A stretch of 64,000 nucleotides of DNA, taken from Providencia vermicola. Its GTDB lineage: Bacteria > Pseudomonadota > Gammaproteobacteria > Enterobacterales > Enterobacteriaceae. Shown piece after piece: positions 10,038-21,359 of the stretch. How positions within the stretch are numbered: the first letter of the stretch is position 1; the number at the start of each line of letters is the position of its first letter. The stretch is from assembly GCF_020381325.1 (NCBI RefSeq), contig NZ_JAGSPI010000003.1, positions 303,203-367,202 of the forward strand, written 5' to 3'. The notes under the pieces are model-generated. The model was not told the DNA's origin, did no database searches, and saw only the letters and a program-made list of their open reading frames with translations. The position numbers were made by a program, and so were the translations under genes.

Positions 10038-10952
10038 ATGAAAGGAAAAAACGTTTCTGCCGCTCATGATGCAGCGTTTAAGGGATTCATGACAAATATT
10101 GATAGTGCTCGCGACTTTTTTGAAATTCATTTACCCGAACATATAAAATCACTATGTGATTTTAATTCATTAGCACTGACTAATTCATCTTTTATTGATA
10201 AGCAGCTGCGCTCTCGCTTATCCGATGTTTTGTATTCAGTTCAAACTATACACGGACAAGGGTACCTTTACTTATTGGTTGAGCACCAATCGACACCTGA
10301 TAAACTCATGGCGTGGCGCTTAATACATTACGCTTTTTTAGCGATGAATCAGCATATGCAACAAGGAAATACAGTATTACCCCTTGTTGTGCCCGTACTT
10401 TTTTATCATGGTGATCGCTCACCCTATCCACATTCTTTATTATGGACTGATTGTTTTCCCTTTGCTGAGATTGCGAACCAGCTATATACACAACCTTTTC
10501 CTTTAGTGGATATCACCGTCATCGATGACAATGAATTAGTCAACCACCGAAAAGTTGCTGTGATGGAATTAGCCATGAAGCATAAATATTTACGTGATGA
10601 GTTTCAGCAGGTTCTTCCACTCTTGGCGCAAGCGCTCAATAGGCACTATAATAGCGATAACGATGTGGTTACCATCCTCAACTATCTGTTTATTGCGTTA
10701 GACTCAACTAACTTTGAAGAAATCGTTCAAACTTTAGAGGAACAAACGGAACAACATAAGGAAACGATCATGAATATTGCACAACGCCTACAGAACAAAG
10801 GCCGCCAAGAAGGTATACAACAAGGAAGAGAAGAAGGTATCGCTGAAACAAAGATCGCCATGGCAATCCAGTTGCTTAAAAATGGAGTTAGCCTTGAAAT
10901 TATCATGAAAACTACAGGGCTAAGTCATGAAGTTTTGGCCTCATTACAATAA
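10038..10952 (+). CDS. Rpn-family recombination-promoting nuclease / putative transposase (PD-(D/E)XK)
   Basis: This 304-residue protein belongs to the Rpn (YhgA-like, transposase_31) family, whose E. coli members are DNA endonucleases that raise RecA-independent recombination. The nuclease core is visible as SDVLY (Asp63) followed by LVEHQS (Glu82, Gln84), the usual D...ExQ arrangement. The C-terminal 60 residues are charged and helical, with a repeated QEGIQQG / EEGIAET pattern typical of the family. It stands alone between tyrP and yfaZ with no partner, inverted repeats or target duplication that I can see, so it behaves like a resident gene. Which Rpn paralogue it is cannot be told. Confidence 0.85.
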   Translation: MKGKNVSAAHDAAFKGFMTNIDSARDFFEIHLPEHIKSLCDFNSLALTNSSFIDKQLRSRLSDVLYSVQTIHGQGYLYLLVEHQSTPDKLMAWRLIHYAFLAMNQHMQQGNTVLPLVVPVLFYHGDRSPYPHSLLWTDCFPFAEIANQLYTQPFPLVDITVIDDNELVNHRKVAVMELAMKHKYLRDEFQQVLPLLAQALNRHYNSDNDVVTILNYLFIALDSTNFEEIVQTLEEQTEQHKETIMNIAQRLQNKGRQEGIQQGREEGIAETKIAMAIQLLKNGVSLEIIMKTTGLSHEVLASLQ

Positions 10953-11103
10953 CGTAATGAAAATCAACATGAATATCTAAAAAGTCATAAACAAAAAGAT
11001 AATAGTTTTATTTAAAAGTATTTAATTGCAGCAAAATCAAGACCTATGCCCCTAGATGCAAATTACACAAGCAACTAAGGGCAATAAAAACTAGGTTGCA
11101 ACG

Positions 11104-11646
11104 CTAGAATGAAAGACCAGCCCCTAAATAAAGACCATCTGCAATTTTTTCATTCGACTTGTTGTGTGAACCTTTCATTTCAATTACACGATAGCCCGCA
11201 TCAATAGATAACGGTTTAAATACCGTATAACGTGCGCCCGCTTTTGCTTCAACATAAGACTTGCTACCTGAAGTTAGTGACTCTGGTGCACCATATGCTT
11301 CACCATAAATATTCAGTGAAGGCAGAGCCTGCCAGTTTAAACCACCGCCCACAGCTAATGCTGCACCACTGCTGTTATTATCAGGGGATAAATATAAACC
11401 TTTACCGCCAACATAAGCAGAAAAAGGCCCAATAGGTAGACCAAATGTAGCGCCTAAACTGCCCATTTGACCATCATGATCACTACGTGCCCAAGAACCA
11501 TTAAACGCGAGGCCTGCATTTTGATTGCCTAAACCCGCTGATAATTCAGTATAGTGTTTGCCAGCTTGTGCACTCACAGAAACAGCTTGAGCAGAATTCA
11601 TAAGAAATGGGGACATCGCCGCCACTAATAACACTACTTTGCGCAT
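11104..11646 (-). CDS. yfaZ: YfaZ-family outer membrane protein
   Basis: This 180-residue protein starts with a clear signal peptide, with cleavage expected after AQA near residue 21. The mature part is rich in alternating beta-strand segments ending in GLYLGAGLSF; a C-terminal Phe is usual for outer-membrane barrels. It resembles E. coli YfaZ along its whole length, including the VGGKGLY and GYRVIEMKG segments. The function of YfaZ is unknown. In E. coli yfaZ also lies between nrdAB and the men operon, supporting orthology. Confidence 0.85.
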   Translation of the reverse strand: MRKVVLLVAAMSPFLMNSAQAVSVSAQAGKHYTELSAGLGNQNAGLAFNGSWARSDHDGQMGSLGATFGLPIGPFSAYVGGKGLYLSPDNNSSGAALAVGGGLNWQALPSLNIYGEAYGAPESLTSGSKSYVEAKAGARYTVFKPLSIDAGYRVIEMKGSHNKSNEKIADGLYLGAGLSF

Positions 11647-11973
11647 TATTTTATCCTCTTTAAGTTATTACCTACGGATATTACGCGATTTACACACGTT
11701 TCTCAGCCTTAATTACTCAGATTTACGCAACCTATTCAGCCAAAAGATAATTTCATCGCACCTAAGTCAGATTTAAATTTTAAATCTGTATCTTAAATAT
11801 CCCGCTTATCTCACATTCAATCACAGTAATTGGTTATATTAATTAGATAATCATATCAATAATTACTATACTGAATTACAAGTTTATTGTAGTGGTATTT
11901 TTGTTTTATTACAAAATAATAACTTTTTAGTTAGGTTTATGTAGTCATTAAATTCAAAATCAGGAGTATTGTG
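11647..11973. other. yfaZ-katA divergent intergenic region
   Basis: This is a very AT-rich spacer between two divergent genes that must hold both promoters. I see no confident operator such as an OxyR or Fur site. The only clear signal is the AGGAG ribosome-binding site of katA at 11962-11966. Confidence 0.5.
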
Positions 11974-13416
11974 ATGAAGAAAAAAGGCCTTACAACTGCC
12001 TCTGGCGCCCCCGTCGCCAATAATAATAATGTCATGACCGCAGGTAAACGCGGCCCAATGTTGTTACAAGATGTCTGGTTCTTAGAAAAATTAGCCCATT
12101 TTGACCGCGAAGTGATCCCTGAAAGACGTATGCACGCCAAAGGATCTGGTGCATTTGGTACATTTACCGTCACCCACGATATTACACCTTATACTCGTGC
12201 AAAAATTTTCTCTGAAGTAGGTAAAAAAACAGAAATGTTTGCCCGTTTTTCAACAGTAGCTGGTGAGCGTGGTGCTGCTGATGCAGAGCGTGATATTCGT
12301 GGTTTTGCACTCAAATTTTACACTGAAGAAGGTAACTGGGACATGGTGGGTAACAACACACCTGTATTCTACTTTCGTGACCCATTAAAATTCCCTGATT
12401 TAAACCACGTCGTAAAACGCGATCCTCGCTCCAACTTACGAACAATGGAACATAAATGGGCATTTTTCTCCCAATTACCAGAATCTTTACACCAATTAAC
12501 GATCGATGCGAGTGACCGTGGTATCCCACAAAGTTATCGCCATATGCACGGTTTTGGTAGCCACACTTACAGCTTTATCAATGCCAATAATGAACGTTTC
12601 TGGGTGAAATTCCACTTCCGCTGCCAGCAAGGCATCGAAAACCTTTCCGATGAACAAGCTGAGCAACTTGTGGGGAAAGATAGAGAAAGTTCACAGCGTG
12701 ATTTATTTGAATCGATTGAAAAAGGGGATTTCCCTCGCTGGAATTTGCAAGTACAAATCATGCCTGAAAAAGAAGCTTCAAAGGTTCCTTATAACCCATT
12801 TGACCTGACTAAGGTTTGGCCACACAAAGACTATCCATTAATTGATGTAGGATATTTTGAACTAAACCGTAATCCAGATAATTACTTTGCTGATGTTGAG
12901 CAAGCTGCATTTAGCCCTGCTAACGTAGTGCCTGGTATTAGTTTCTCACCAGACAGAATGCTTCAAGGCCGTCTATTTTCTTACGGTGATGCTCATCGCT
13001 ACCGTCTTGGTGTTAACCATCACCAAATTCCAGTGAATGCACCACGTTGCCCATTCCACAATTATCACCGTGATGGTGCAATGCGTGTTGATGGTAATAG
13101 CGGAAATCATGTTACCTATGAGCCAAACGAAGCGGGTTTATTCCAAGAACAACCTGATTTTAGTGAACCACCATTATCTCTTGAAGGTGCCGCTGACCAC
13201 TGGGATCATCGTGAAGACCAAGACTATTTCAGCCAACCACGTGCATTATATGAATTATTAGATGATGCAGAACATCAACGCATGTTTAAACGTATTGCAG
13301 GCGAGCTAATTGATGCCACAGAAGCCACGCAAGTGCGCCAAATTGCGCTATTCAAACAAGTTCACCCAGAATATGGTGCAGGGGTTGAGAAAGCGTTAAA
13401 TGCATTAAAAAAATAA
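11974..13416 (+). CDS. katA: Monofunctional haem catalase KatA
   Basis: This small-subunit (clade 3) catalase decomposes hydrogen peroxide. From the ATG at 11974 it has 480 residues. The distal His54 (RRMHAKGSG), Asn127 (MVGNNTP) and proximal haem ligand Tyr337 ([12 protein letters not shown]) fall at exactly the numbers used for Proteus mirabilis catalase. Met53, the residue oxidised to a sulphone in that enzyme, is also present. ATG 11974 was preferred over GTG 11971 because AGGAG lies seven bases before it. E. coli lacks this gene, so it is a family-level addition to the yfaZ-men interval. Confidence 0.97.
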   Translation: MKKKGLTTASGAPVANNNNVMTAGKRGPMLLQDVWFLEKLAHFDREVIPERRMHAKGSGAFGTFTVTHDITPYTRAKIFSEVGKKTEMFARFSTVAGERGAADAERDIRGFALKFYTEEGNWDMVGNNTPVFYFRDPLKFPDLNHVVKRDPRSNLRTMEHKWAFFSQLPESLHQLTIDASDRGIPQSYRHMHGFGSHTYSFINANNERFWVKFHFRCQQGIENLSDEQAEQLVGKDRESSQRDLFESIEKGDFPRWNLQVQIMPEKEASKVPYNPFDLTKVWPHKDYPLIDVGYFELNRNPDNYFADVEQAAFSPANVVPGISFSPDRMLQGRLFSYGDAHRYRLGVNHHQIPVNAPRCPFHNYHRDGAMRVDGNSGNHVTYEPNEAGLFQEQPDFSEPPLSLEGAADHWDHREDQDYFSQPRALYELLDDAEHQRMFKRIAGELIDATEATQVRQIALFKQVHPEYGAGVEKALNALKK

Positions 13417-13426
13417 AAAACATACC

Positions 13427-13449
13427 ACGACGGGTGATCTACCCGTCGT
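13427..13449 (-). terminator. Convergent terminator between katA and menE
   Basis: ACGACGGGT (13427-13435) and ACCCGTCGT (13441-13449) form a perfect 9-bp stem with a five-base loop. On the minus strand it is followed shortly by a T-rich tract, so it best serves the men operon. On the plus strand no T-run follows, but the hairpin may also slow katA read-through. Confidence 0.75.
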
Positions 13450-13483
13450 ATCAACATAATCGCTTCACTTACCTGTAATATTT

Positions 13484-14899
13484 TTATTCAATCGATTGTT
13501 CTTGAGCTAAAACCCAATTTTTCACTTGCTGGCGAGACACCTTAATCCCCCCCTCTTTTAACGTTTCATCTAACTGATAAAAACGTTTCGGGTATTGATA
13601 AGGAGCTAGTTTGTCTTTTAGCCAAATAGATAATTCAGTGAGCGAAAAATCTGAATTGCATTCCACCACTGCAACAGAACGTTGACCAAACTCCACATCA
13701 TCAATTGGGATGATAAAACTCTGTGACACATTAAGATGTGAATTAATTACCGCTTCGATATCTTCAGGTTGGACACATTCCCCACCGCTAATAAATAAGT
13801 TATCGAGACGCCCTAATATTTGATACTCACCATCGATAAACGCACCTTTATCATTCGTTTTAAACCAGCCATCAATACAATTTAAAGGCTTAATTTTACC
13901 GTCAAACCAATAGCCTAGAGCCTGACTCGCCGACTGAACTTGAATTTCATCAGCAACAATACGAATTTTTTTGCCCTTTAACGGTAGGCCTACACCGTGT
14001 TTGCCATCTGCTCGCTTAGCACACACTGTCGAGGCCATTTCGGTCATACCATAACCGCTCCAACATGCGATACCTCGACTTTCAGCTAAATCTGTTAATG
14101 CAACAGGAATAGAGGCTCCCCCCAACAACACTTCTTTAAGGGAAAGTTGGCTGTCAAATTCATCATTAAGTAAACGCCATAATTGTGTTGGTACTAATGA
14201 AGCGTGTGTCACTCCTTGTAAAGCATCTATTAATGGCGTATTTTTTAATGCGAGCGTTCCCCCTTTAAGTAGCCAACGCCAAACAACCCCTTGCCCAGAA
14301 ACATGAAAAAGTGGTAAGGAAAGTAACCAACAATCACCCTGTTGGTAGTCCATCGCATTAACAACGCCATCTGCGCTACTGAGATGTGCCTCAACGCTAT
14401 GAACCGCCGCTTTAGGTAAGCCAGTTGATCCAGAGGTTAATATTAGTGTGGCTGGTTGTGTCGCATGAGTCTGAAAATTAACTGACTGGAACTCATCATC
14501 ACCAATAAAGTGGTAATACAGTTGATAGTCAAGATTTCGGTAATTAGAAAGTGTCTCAATATCATCAGTAAAATCAATCACAAAACTGATATCAAGATGG
14601 GGCAACAATTCCCTCAGCGTCCGTTCAGGTATCTTAGGGTTAAGAAGTAGAACACGCGCACCACAGGCAATCAGTGCCAGCTGGCTAAGTAATAACTCAA
14701 CCGAGTTTTTACCCCGAAGCGCCACACAATGACCTTTCGCCACACCTTGCATTGAAAAATAGGTAATGAGGTCCTTAACCTGTTGATTAAGTGCATCCCA
14801 GGTTAGGCTCTCACAATCTGAATGTAAAGCAATTGAATTGGGTTGAAGATTGGCCCAATGCTGCCAAGGCCAATCTCTAAACTGCGTTAACTCTGCCAT
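13484..14899 (-). CDS. menE: o-Succinylbenzoate-CoA ligase MenE
   Basis: MenE activates o-succinylbenzoate to its CoA thioester with ATP in menaquinone synthesis. It is an ANL-superfamily enzyme of 471 residues. The P-loop [10 protein letters not shown], the [12 protein letters not shown] motif and the hinge [16 protein letters not shown] are all visible. The ATG at 14899, opening [10 protein letters not shown], was chosen over an in-frame start at 15019, which would lie deep inside menC. As annotated it overlaps menC by 13 bases, suggesting coupled translation. It is the last gene of the operon. Confidence 0.93.
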   Translation of the reverse strand: MAELTQFRDWPWQHWANLQPNSIALHSDCESLTWDALNQQVKDLITYFSMQGVAKGHCVALRGKNSVELLLSQLALIACGARVLLLNPKIPERTLRELLPHLDISFVIDFTDDIETLSNYRNLDYQLYYHFIGDDEFQSVNFQTHATQPATLILTSGSTGLPKAAVHSVEAHLSSADGVVNAMDYQQGDCWLLSLPLFHVSGQGVVWRWLLKGGTLALKNTPLIDALQGVTHASLVPTQLWRLLNDEFDSQLSLKEVLLGGASIPVALTDLAESRGIACWSGYGMTEMASTVCAKRADGKHGVGLPLKGKKIRIVADEIQVQSASQALGYWFDGKIKPLNCIDGWFKTNDKGAFIDGEYQILGRLDNLFISGGECVQPEDIEAVINSHLNVSQSFIIPIDDVEFGQRSVAVVECNSDFSLTELSIWLKDKLAPYQYPKRFYQLDETLKEGGIKVSRQQVKNWVLAQEQSIE

Positions 14900-15858
14900 A
14901 CAATGGTTAAGTCTTCTAACTGCTGTAATGGAATATCGCACTGCGGCCAAGGACGAATTAACTGTGATTGAATTAAAGAAACCGTATCTAGGCCTGGAAT
15001 AGTATTGGGTGTTAACCAATGCGCAACGCGAGCTAGCTGAGTTAAGCCAAAACTGCTTTCAATGGACGAGCTAATCACTGCTTGTAAGCCAAGGCGGTGA
15101 GCATCTTCAACTAAAGAACGGCAATAGGCTAAGCTACCCGTAAGTGTTGGTTTAATCACAATCGCTGCAACACCCGCTTGAGCCTCCACCTTGAACCCCT
15201 CTTCTCGCACACTTTCATCCCAAGCAATATTAATGCCCGTATCAGCAGCAAATTGCAGAGACTCTTCACGCGTTTTACACGGCTCTTCTAAGAATGCGAT
15301 ACGGTCGCGATAGTCAGGATTAACATATTTAGCAAACCCGTCCGCTTTCGTTCGTGTCCAACTGCGATTTGCATCAAGGCGTAGTTTGAGTTCCGGCACC
15401 GCTTCTAGCAATAAATTTGCTACCATGCCATCACGCACGGCCTCATATAAGCCCACTTTGACTTTCGCAACTTTTTCGCCTTCCATCGCATCAAGGCTTA
15501 AAATTAAGTCATCAGGATCACCACTACACAGGGGTGCTTTGCGATAATCTGCGTCTTTGGGTAACTCGCCAATTAGCTCAGCCACTGCACAACTACACCC
15601 AAATGCCACGGAAGGAAGTGGACTATCAGAAATTTTGCCGTCTTTCACCCATTCATTCAGGCGAACAATGGTTTCAGCAGTCGCTTCTTCCAAAGTTTCT
15701 TGACTGAATTCAGGTAGAGGTGAAATTTCCCCCCAACCTTCGTTATCTCCATCTTGCAAGCACACCAAAAGCCCATCACGTGTTTTGAGGCGTTGATAAC
15801 GAAGGATAACACCTGCCTCCATGGGCAGGCTGAATGAATAAATCTTGGCTTTACGCAT
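14887..15858 (-). CDS. menC: o-Succinylbenzoate synthase MenC
   Basis: MenC dehydrates SHCHC to o-succinylbenzoate. It is an enolase-superfamily enzyme of 323 residues. The catalytic lysine pair appears in KVKVGLYE. The metal ligands are Asp in LRLDANRSW, Glu in FLEEPCK and Asp in AWDESVRE, and the second-face lysine is in VIKPTLTG. Its ATG overlaps the menB stop by one base (TAATG), a coupled arrangement, and its 3' end overlaps menE. Confidence 0.96.
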   Translation of the reverse strand: MRKAKIYSFSLPMEAGVILRYQRLKTRDGLLVCLQDGDNEGWGEISPLPEFSQETLEEATAETIVRLNEWVKDGKISDSPLPSVAFGCSCAVAELIGELPKDADYRKAPLCSGDPDDLILSLDAMEGEKVAKVKVGLYEAVRDGMVANLLLEAVPELKLRLDANRSWTRTKADGFAKYVNPDYRDRIAFLEEPCKTREESLQFAADTGINIAWDESVREEGFKVEAQAGVAAIVIKPTLTGSLAYCRSLVEDAHRLGLQAVISSSIESSFGLTQLARVAHWLTPNTIPGLDTVSLIQSQLIRPWPQCDIPLQQLEDLTIVWQS

Positions 15859-16715
15859 TACGGGTTACGCTTATATTTAGAGAAGTCAGGCGCACGTTTT
15901 TCGTTAAAAGCATTACGACCTTCTTGGCCTTCATCCGTCATGTAGAACAACATCGTCGCATTACCCGCCAATTCTTGCAGACCTGCTTGGCCATCACAAT
16001 CCGCATTTAGTGCTGCTTTCAAGCAACGCAGTGCCATTGGGCTATTTTCTAACATTTCACGGCACCAGCGAACGGTTTCTTTTTCTAATTCTGCGTAAGG
16101 AACGACGGTGTTAACCAGCCCCATATCTAATGCTTCTTTTGCATCATATTGACGGCATAAGAACCAGATTTCACGCGCTTTCTTCTGCCCTACAATACGC
16201 GCCATGTAAGATGCGCCCCAGCCGCCATCAAAAGAACCCACTTTTGGCCCTGTCTGACCAAAAATCGCGTTATCCGCAGCAATCGTTAAATCACACATCA
16301 TATGTAAAACATGACCGCCACCGATGGCAAAACCAGCAACCATTGCAACGACAGGTTTTGGACAGGTGCGAATTTGGCGTTGAAAATCCAAAACGTTTAA
16401 GTGATGAGTACCACTTTCATCACGGTATCCACCGTAATCTCCACGAATTTTTTGGTCACCGCCAGCGCAAAAAGCTTTTTCGCCTTCACCCGTTAAAATA
16501 ATAGTACCAATGTGGTCATCATAACGTGCGTCAGATAAGGCTTGGATCATCTCTTTAACCGTTTGAGGACGAAACGCATTGCGCACTTGCGGGCGATTAA
16601 TCGTAATTTTCGCGATCCCTTCAGGGGATTTATGATACAGAATATCGTCAAACCCTTCGGAACAATCTTGCCATTCAATAGGTGCGTACAGTTTTTCTTC
16701 GCTTGGATAAATCAT
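15858..16715 (-). CDS. menB: 1,4-Dihydroxy-2-naphthoyl-CoA synthase MenB
   Basis: MenB closes the second ring of the naphthoquinone by a Dieckmann-type condensation of o-succinylbenzoyl-CoA. It is a crotonase-fold enzyme of 285 residues, the same length as in E. coli, with strong identity including [16 protein letters not shown] and the C-terminal FSKYKRNP. Start ATG 16715 ([12 protein letters not shown]) has AAGGAA about eight bases upstream. The in-frame TTG at 16721 abuts that site and is unlikely. The gap to menH is 6 bp. Confidence 0.98.
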   Translation of the reverse strand: MIYPSEEKLYAPIEWQDCSEGFDDILYHKSPEGIAKITINRPQVRNAFRPQTVKEMIQALSDARYDDHIGTIILTGEGEKAFCAGGDQKIRGDYGGYRDESGTHHLNVLDFQRQIRTCPKPVVAMVAGFAIGGGHVLHMMCDLTIAADNAIFGQTGPKVGSFDGGWGASYMARIVGQKKAREIWFLCRQYDAKEALDMGLVNTVVPYAELEKETVRWCREMLENSPMALRCLKAALNADCDGQAGLQELAGNATMLFYMTDEGQEGRNAFNEKRAPDFSKYKRNP

Positions 16716-16727
16716 TCTCAAATTCCT

Positions 16728-17492
16728 TTAACCACAGTGTGATAAAAAATGGTGAAGTGCAGTTGCATAACCCGTAGGATTTTCCCGATGAGCATTATGC
16801 CCTGCATTTTCAATCAGCGTTAATGGCAATGTGTATTGTTGCGAAACGCTTCGAAACTTTTGATCTCGCTCTCCACAAAAATAGTGGTACGGGTAAGATA
16901 ATTGGTGCAAATTTGGCACTAAAAACGGCTGCTGAGATAACGATGTGCTCTCAAGCATGTCCGCAATACCATGCGGATTGTTTCCTTGACGCAATTCAAT
17001 CAGTTTATTTCTTTGCTCTGGTGATAAATCCGCAAAAACAGTTTGTTGGTACCAATCATTTAGTACTTTTTTTATGGGCTCTGTACGAAAACGTTGTGCC
17101 CATGCTTTATCATTCTTTTCACGGTCGTGTCTCGCCTGCATGTCATCCAACCCAACATTTCCGCCCTCTATAACCAGCCCTAATAAGCCTTTTGGCTGGT
17201 AAAAGCAGGCAAAATGCATGGCAAGGCGAGCTCCCAATGAATAACCTATCAAGTAATATTCATCAACCTGATGATATTGCAGAAGCCTATTTAATTGCTC
17301 ATCGAAGTGCTCGAAACCTTGGCATGTCTCTTTTTGTGAGCCACCGTGTCCAGGCAAATTAATGGCTAGCGATCGATAATCATTAAACTGTCCAATCACA
17401 GGAAGCCAATCATCTGCACTCCCCAGCAACCCATGGAGCCAAATGAGCCAAGGTCCTGATTTTTCTGGATTGTACTGTGTAGCAGTTAGCAT
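16728..17492 (-). CDS. menH: SHCHC synthase MenH (alpha/beta hydrolase)
   Basis: MenH eliminates pyruvate from SEPHCHC to give SHCHC. The 254-residue alpha/beta-hydrolase has the nucleophile Ser86 in GYSLGAR, the oxyanion segment LHGLLGSADDW, and the catalytic His in NAGHNAHREN near the C-terminus. Ser86 is the same number as in E. coli MenH. Its ATG overlaps the menD stop by one base (TAATG). Confidence 0.95.
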   Translation of the reverse strand: MLTATQYNPEKSGPWLIWLHGLLGSADDWLPVIGQFNDYRSLAINLPGHGGSQKETCQGFEHFDEQLNRLLQYHQVDEYYLIGYSLGARLAMHFACFYQPKGLLGLVIEGGNVGLDDMQARHDREKNDKAWAQRFRTEPIKKVLNDWYQQTVFADLSPEQRNKLIELRQGNNPHGIADMLESTSLSQQPFLVPNLHQLSYPYHYFCGERDQKFRSVSQQYTLPLTLIENAGHNAHRENPTGYATALHHFLSHCG

Positions 17493-19165
17493 TATAGCTC
17501 CGAGACGACGCTGAGTAGCTGCTGTAACGTTCGAGCACCCTCATCACTGTCCACAACCAACTCCACAACCAATGTGCCATACTGATTATGCCAAAATTGC
17601 TGGACAGTATTCTTTAAGCTCTCCCAATCTGTCGGGGCACAATACTGCAAGCCAAACATTTTTGCTGCAGGTTCAAAGCTGACATTCTGCGGCATACAGT
17701 AATAATTTTGTCTCGCGTCAGCTGGGGTTGGCAGCATGGAGAATATTTGGCCGCCATTGTTATTGACAATAACCAAAATGGTTGGCGCTGAAGGTTCCCG
17801 TAATAACGCAAGGCTATTTAAGTCATATAAAGCTGACAGATCACCCACAATACCTAAAGTCGGTCTCGCCGTTGCACGCTGAACACCTGCCAATGTAGAA
17901 ATTAGTCCATCGATACCACTAGCTCCTCGATTACTATAAACGGGGTAACTAACAGGTAGTTGTGCGAATGAATCAATCAAGCGTACGATTAAGCTATTAC
18001 CTACAAATAATTGTCCACGCGGAGGAAGTAATTCTGGGAGTTGATGTGCAACTGCAGCTTCAGAAAATTGACCTGAAAGTTGTTTTTCGACACAATTTTG
18101 GGTTTTCTCAGCAAGGCTCAATAATGCTTCACACCATAAGCTGCGCGGCTGAGCGGGATGGTTATCAAGCCAGCCCTTAATCGAACAAGTCAACTTACGC
18201 CCTCTGTGATTCGCAGGGTCTAAACGTTCTGGTATTGAGTCCACAATCCAGTATTCTTTTGGTTGGCAATTGGCTTGCCATTGCAACAAACGTTTACCTG
18301 TAATACTTGAGCCAAACTGCACCACTAATTCAGCACCCTGCAATATAGCTTGAGCGCTCGGGTTTTGTAACCACAAATCACTGCAAGGATAGGGCTGCCC
18401 CGTTTGAGATAACACATCACCAAGAACTGGCCAGCCTAACTCTTGAGCCCACAGGGCAACTAGTTCGCCTTCAGTAGCACTCATTCGCCCTGCGATGACC
18501 ACACCCTTTTTCTGACGCCAAAAGTACCAATCCGCCACGAGTGCAACCGTATGTGTTAACGGCTCACTTAACCATGGGTGGTTTGAGTTCCACCAATCAC
18601 CTAATGTTTGCTGCCATTCGTACTCCCCCTCATTTTCGCCATAGAGAGGTTCAGCAAATGGGCAGTTAATATGAAAAGCACCATGATGCAGTTGGTTCAT
18701 GCCATTATCAACGGCAGTCACCAGCCATTTAGCGGAAATATCTCTTGTTGGACGAGGCAGCATTAATGACTGAGTCGGATGCGAAGCAAATATATGGGTT
18801 TGGCGAATAGCTTGGTTTGCACCACAATCAATCAGTTCAGGAGGACGATCAGCTGTCAAAAAAATAACGTTTTCACCCGTTAATCCAGCTTCTATCAATG
18901 AAGGATACAAATTAGCCACCGCAGTACCTGACGTCACTATCACGCCAACAGGTTCACCGCTTGCCTTAGCCAGTCCGAGCGCAAGATGACCTAAGCCACG
19001 CTCATCAAAATGCGTATGGCAATGTAATTTTGGATTGTTACTTGCCGCTAACGTTAAAGGCGTCGAACGGGAACCTGGCGCGATACAAATGTGTTTCATA
19101 CCATGACGGCTAAGTGCTTCAATGATCACTTCAGCCCAACGGATATTAAATGCAGAATTCGACAT
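17492..19165 (-). CDS. menD: SEPHCHC synthase MenD
   Basis: MenD is the thiamine-diphosphate enzyme that joins 2-oxoglutarate to isochorismate. The 557-residue protein is one residue longer than in E. coli. It opens with [16 protein letters not shown]. The thiamine-activating Glu lies in the [15 protein letters not shown] to [13 protein letters not shown] region. The cofactor motif [15 protein letters not shown] with [11 protein letters not shown] is near the C-terminus. It is separated from menF by 128 bp, so a separate promoter there is possible, and it is coupled to menH. Confidence 0.97.
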   Translation of the reverse strand: MSNSAFNIRWAEVIIEALSRHGMKHICIAPGSRSTPLTLAASNNPKLHCHTHFDERGLGHLALGLAKASGEPVGVIVTSGTAVANLYPSLIEAGLTGENVIFLTADRPPELIDCGANQAIRQTHIFASHPTQSLMLPRPTRDISAKWLVTAVDNGMNQLHHGAFHINCPFAEPLYGENEGEYEWQQTLGDWWNSNHPWLSEPLTHTVALVADWYFWRQKKGVVIAGRMSATEGELVALWAQELGWPVLGDVLSQTGQPYPCSDLWLQNPSAQAILQGAELVVQFGSSITGKRLLQWQANCQPKEYWIVDSIPERLDPANHRGRKLTCSIKGWLDNHPAQPRSLWCEALLSLAEKTQNCVEKQLSGQFSEAAVAHQLPELLPPRGQLFVGNSLIVRLIDSFAQLPVSYPVYSNRGASGIDGLISTLAGVQRATARPTLGIVGDLSALYDLNSLALLREPSAPTILVIVNNNGGQIFSMLPTPADARQNYYCMPQNVSFEPAAKMFGLQYCAPTDWESLKNTVQQFWHNQYGTLVVELVVDSDEGARTLQQLLSVVSEL

Positions 19166-19293
19166 AATATGCTCAGCAAATTATTAATTATCAATCAGTT
19201 TAGACTGATAGAAAAAAGTTTCTTGATCTCAGAACAATTTTTGATGAACTAATTGAAAATAAAAAGGAAATAACCTTTTTTATTATAAGGTTT

Positions 19294-20619
19294 TTAGCCA
19301 TTACCAAACAACGATTTTAAACCCGCTGCTTTATTTTCAATTTCTTCCCACTCTTGTTCAGGGTCTGAATCTCTCACTATGCCAGCGCCTGAGTATAATG
19401 AAACTTGCGAACCATTAATTTGCGCACAGCGCAAAGAAACGGCGAACTCGCTTTTATTTAAGCTAATAAATCCACCTGTTCCCGCATACCAGCCACGAGA
19501 AAAAGGTTCATTCTTTGCAAGAAATTGCCTTGCTGCCTGTCGTGGTAAGCCACATACAGCGGCTGTTGGCTGAAGTCGTTGCAAACAATCGCAGTCTGAA
19601 GGCGCAATCAACGTTGCCACGATAGAACGATATAAATGTTGGATTTTTCTCAAGCGGATCACTTTCGCCGATGAAACATCAACCCCCGTAACAGCCCCTT
19701 GTAATTGTTGGCAAATATCATCCACGACAACTAAGTTCTCGTGTTGATTTTTCTTGTCTTCCATTAACCATTTTGCATGTTCCGCCGCAATGTTATCATC
19801 AGGGTCATTCGCCACTGTACCAGCCAGCGCCTCTGAATTAAGCTGTGTCCCCTGCCTCAGATATAAACGTTCTGGCGTCGAAGAAATAAAGCCTGAATAC
19901 TTGTCAAACGCCATCATGAAATGGTAGCAATGGTGGTTAACTTGTTGACTGGCAGATAAAAGCTCTGCGACTGAAATCGCATTTGATAGCGTAAGTTGGG
20001 TCTCCCGCGCCATAACTACTTTTTCCATCTTACCTGCTTTCATATCGCTAATGGCGCAATTTAATAAACGGCACCATTCATCATGGCAAGGAATATGTTT
20101 TTGCTCAGTAATCGACGCAGAAAGCGTTAGTGGGACATCTGGTGTCGCTGTCAGTTGCGAAAGAAACAAAATGGCAGCCTGAATGTCATCTTTTCCATCA
20201 ATATTCAAGTTCACATTAATTGTTGAACGCAGCCGATGAATCTCTAAACGCGGGAGAAAACAATATGTTGCTTGCTGTTTTTCTTCATCGGTGAGGCCAT
20301 CCCCCACTGCATTCCAACCATTTAAGCCCCACAAACGCACATCAGGTATCTGTGGATTTTGGGATAAAAAATGTTCGGCATCCTCAATAGAGCAAAAGGA
20401 TTTAACACGTCCCAACGCACTGCATTCCTCTGCACCTGTACGTTGATACCAATAAAATTGCGGGTAACAAGCTTGCGAAGATAACCACGCTAAACCAGGA
20501 AAAGTAGTTTGCTCATCAAGTCGCCAAACAAGTCGTACGTATTCTTTGTTTCCCAGTGCCAATGTAGACAAGTGTTCCAGAATTTCAGCTATTACATTAT
20601 CAATTTTTTTATTTATCAC
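19294..20619 (-). CDS. menF: Isochorismate synthase MenF
   Basis: MenF converts chorismate to isochorismate, the first step of menaquinone synthesis. The 441-residue protein has the chorismate-enzyme catalytic lysine in GKMEKVVMARET, the EALAGTVAND segment and the C-terminal GAGIVRDSDPEQEWEEIENK. The start is a GTG at 20619 with AGGGA about seven bases before it. An entC-type siderophore enzyme is unlikely given the men neighbours. Confidence 0.94.
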   Translation of the reverse strand: MINKKIDNVIAEILEHLSTLALGNKEYVRLVWRLDEQTTFPGLAWLSSQACYPQFYWYQRTGAEECSALGRVKSFCSIEDAEHFLSQNPQIPDVRLWGLNGWNAVGDGLTDEEKQQATYCFLPRLEIHRLRSTINVNLNIDGKDDIQAAILFLSQLTATPDVPLTLSASITEQKHIPCHDEWCRLLNCAISDMKAGKMEKVVMARETQLTLSNAISVAELLSASQQVNHHCYHFMMAFDKYSGFISSTPERLYLRQGTQLNSEALAGTVANDPDDNIAAEHAKWLMEDKKNQHENLVVVDDICQQLQGAVTGVDVSSAKVIRLRKIQHLYRSIVATLIAPSDCDCLQRLQPTAAVCGLPRQAARQFLAKNEPFSRGWYAGTGGFISLNKSEFAVSLRCAQINGSQVSLYSGAGIVRDSDPEQEWEEIENKAAGLKSLFGNG

Positions 20620-21359
20620 TTTAGATCCCTACTGCCACAGCACATAGATTTACACCAATTATTATATAGCGCAATGTAATGCATTAATACATTGATTAAT
20701 TATTGTCTCTATGACGAGTCTCCCACAATCACTGCCTTAACTTATTCACAAAGACCAGCTAAAGCTGGGATTCTATGCTCTTCTTGTATCTAGTATAGAT
20801 TATTCTAGCAATTATATAATGACATATTCATTTAATTAATTGATATTTTGTGACTTTATCACTGTTCTTGCGGTTACATTACCGGTTTATTGGCCAATCA
20901 ACTGTTTTACATCATCGCTATCATGGATTGAATGGGTCGCAGACATTAATTATGTATAAAATATACTCGCTTCTATTTATCACATTTCATTATGAAACAT
21001 ATCTTTAATATCAATTGAACACGGAAAGTACGATACTTTCTCCCTCCCCTCATTCCATATAAACTTAATTTTATAAAAAATTAATCTTCTTATTAATTAA
21101 GCTAATTTTATAAATACGAATTTTTACTATTGTGATACACACATTGAGTTATTTTTTAGCGATGATTTTCATTTTTTAGTATCAACCCCCGTCATCACTT
21201 TCTAGTAGGTTATTCAATATAAAGCGCTCACCTTATGCTTTACCAATGATTAATTTCCATTGAATAGAACTAATTCAGATACCTACTGTACATACGTCTC
21301 CTACAATGAATCAAGTTACAAATTCATTACTCATTAACTTAATAAAGCTGGAATTCACA
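20620..21359. other. Intergenic region between menF and the toxin islet
   Basis: About 740 bp of strongly AT-rich DNA separate divergent menF and xaxA. It must hold both promoters. I found no convincing operator or RNA gene. The AT bias matches that of the toxin genes and suggests that the whole islet, including this leader, entered together. Confidence 0.5.

Noticed and set aside
9837..10130. 97-codon minus-strand frame upstream of the Rpn gene
   Set aside because: It overlaps the start of the Rpn gene on the opposite strand and shows no family features or ribosome-binding site.
10038..10952. The Rpn gene as part of an insertion sequence
   Set aside because: The family is sometimes labelled transposase, but no terminal inverted repeats, target duplication or second gene could be found.
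14900..15019. N-terminal extension of MenE from ATG 15019
   Set aside because: The extra 40 residues would lie within menC coding sequence and do not match MenE; ATG 14899 fits the family.
20850..20870. CRP-like site (TGTGA...TCAC) upstream of menF
   Set aside because: The half-sites are five bases apart instead of six and the last base does not match.
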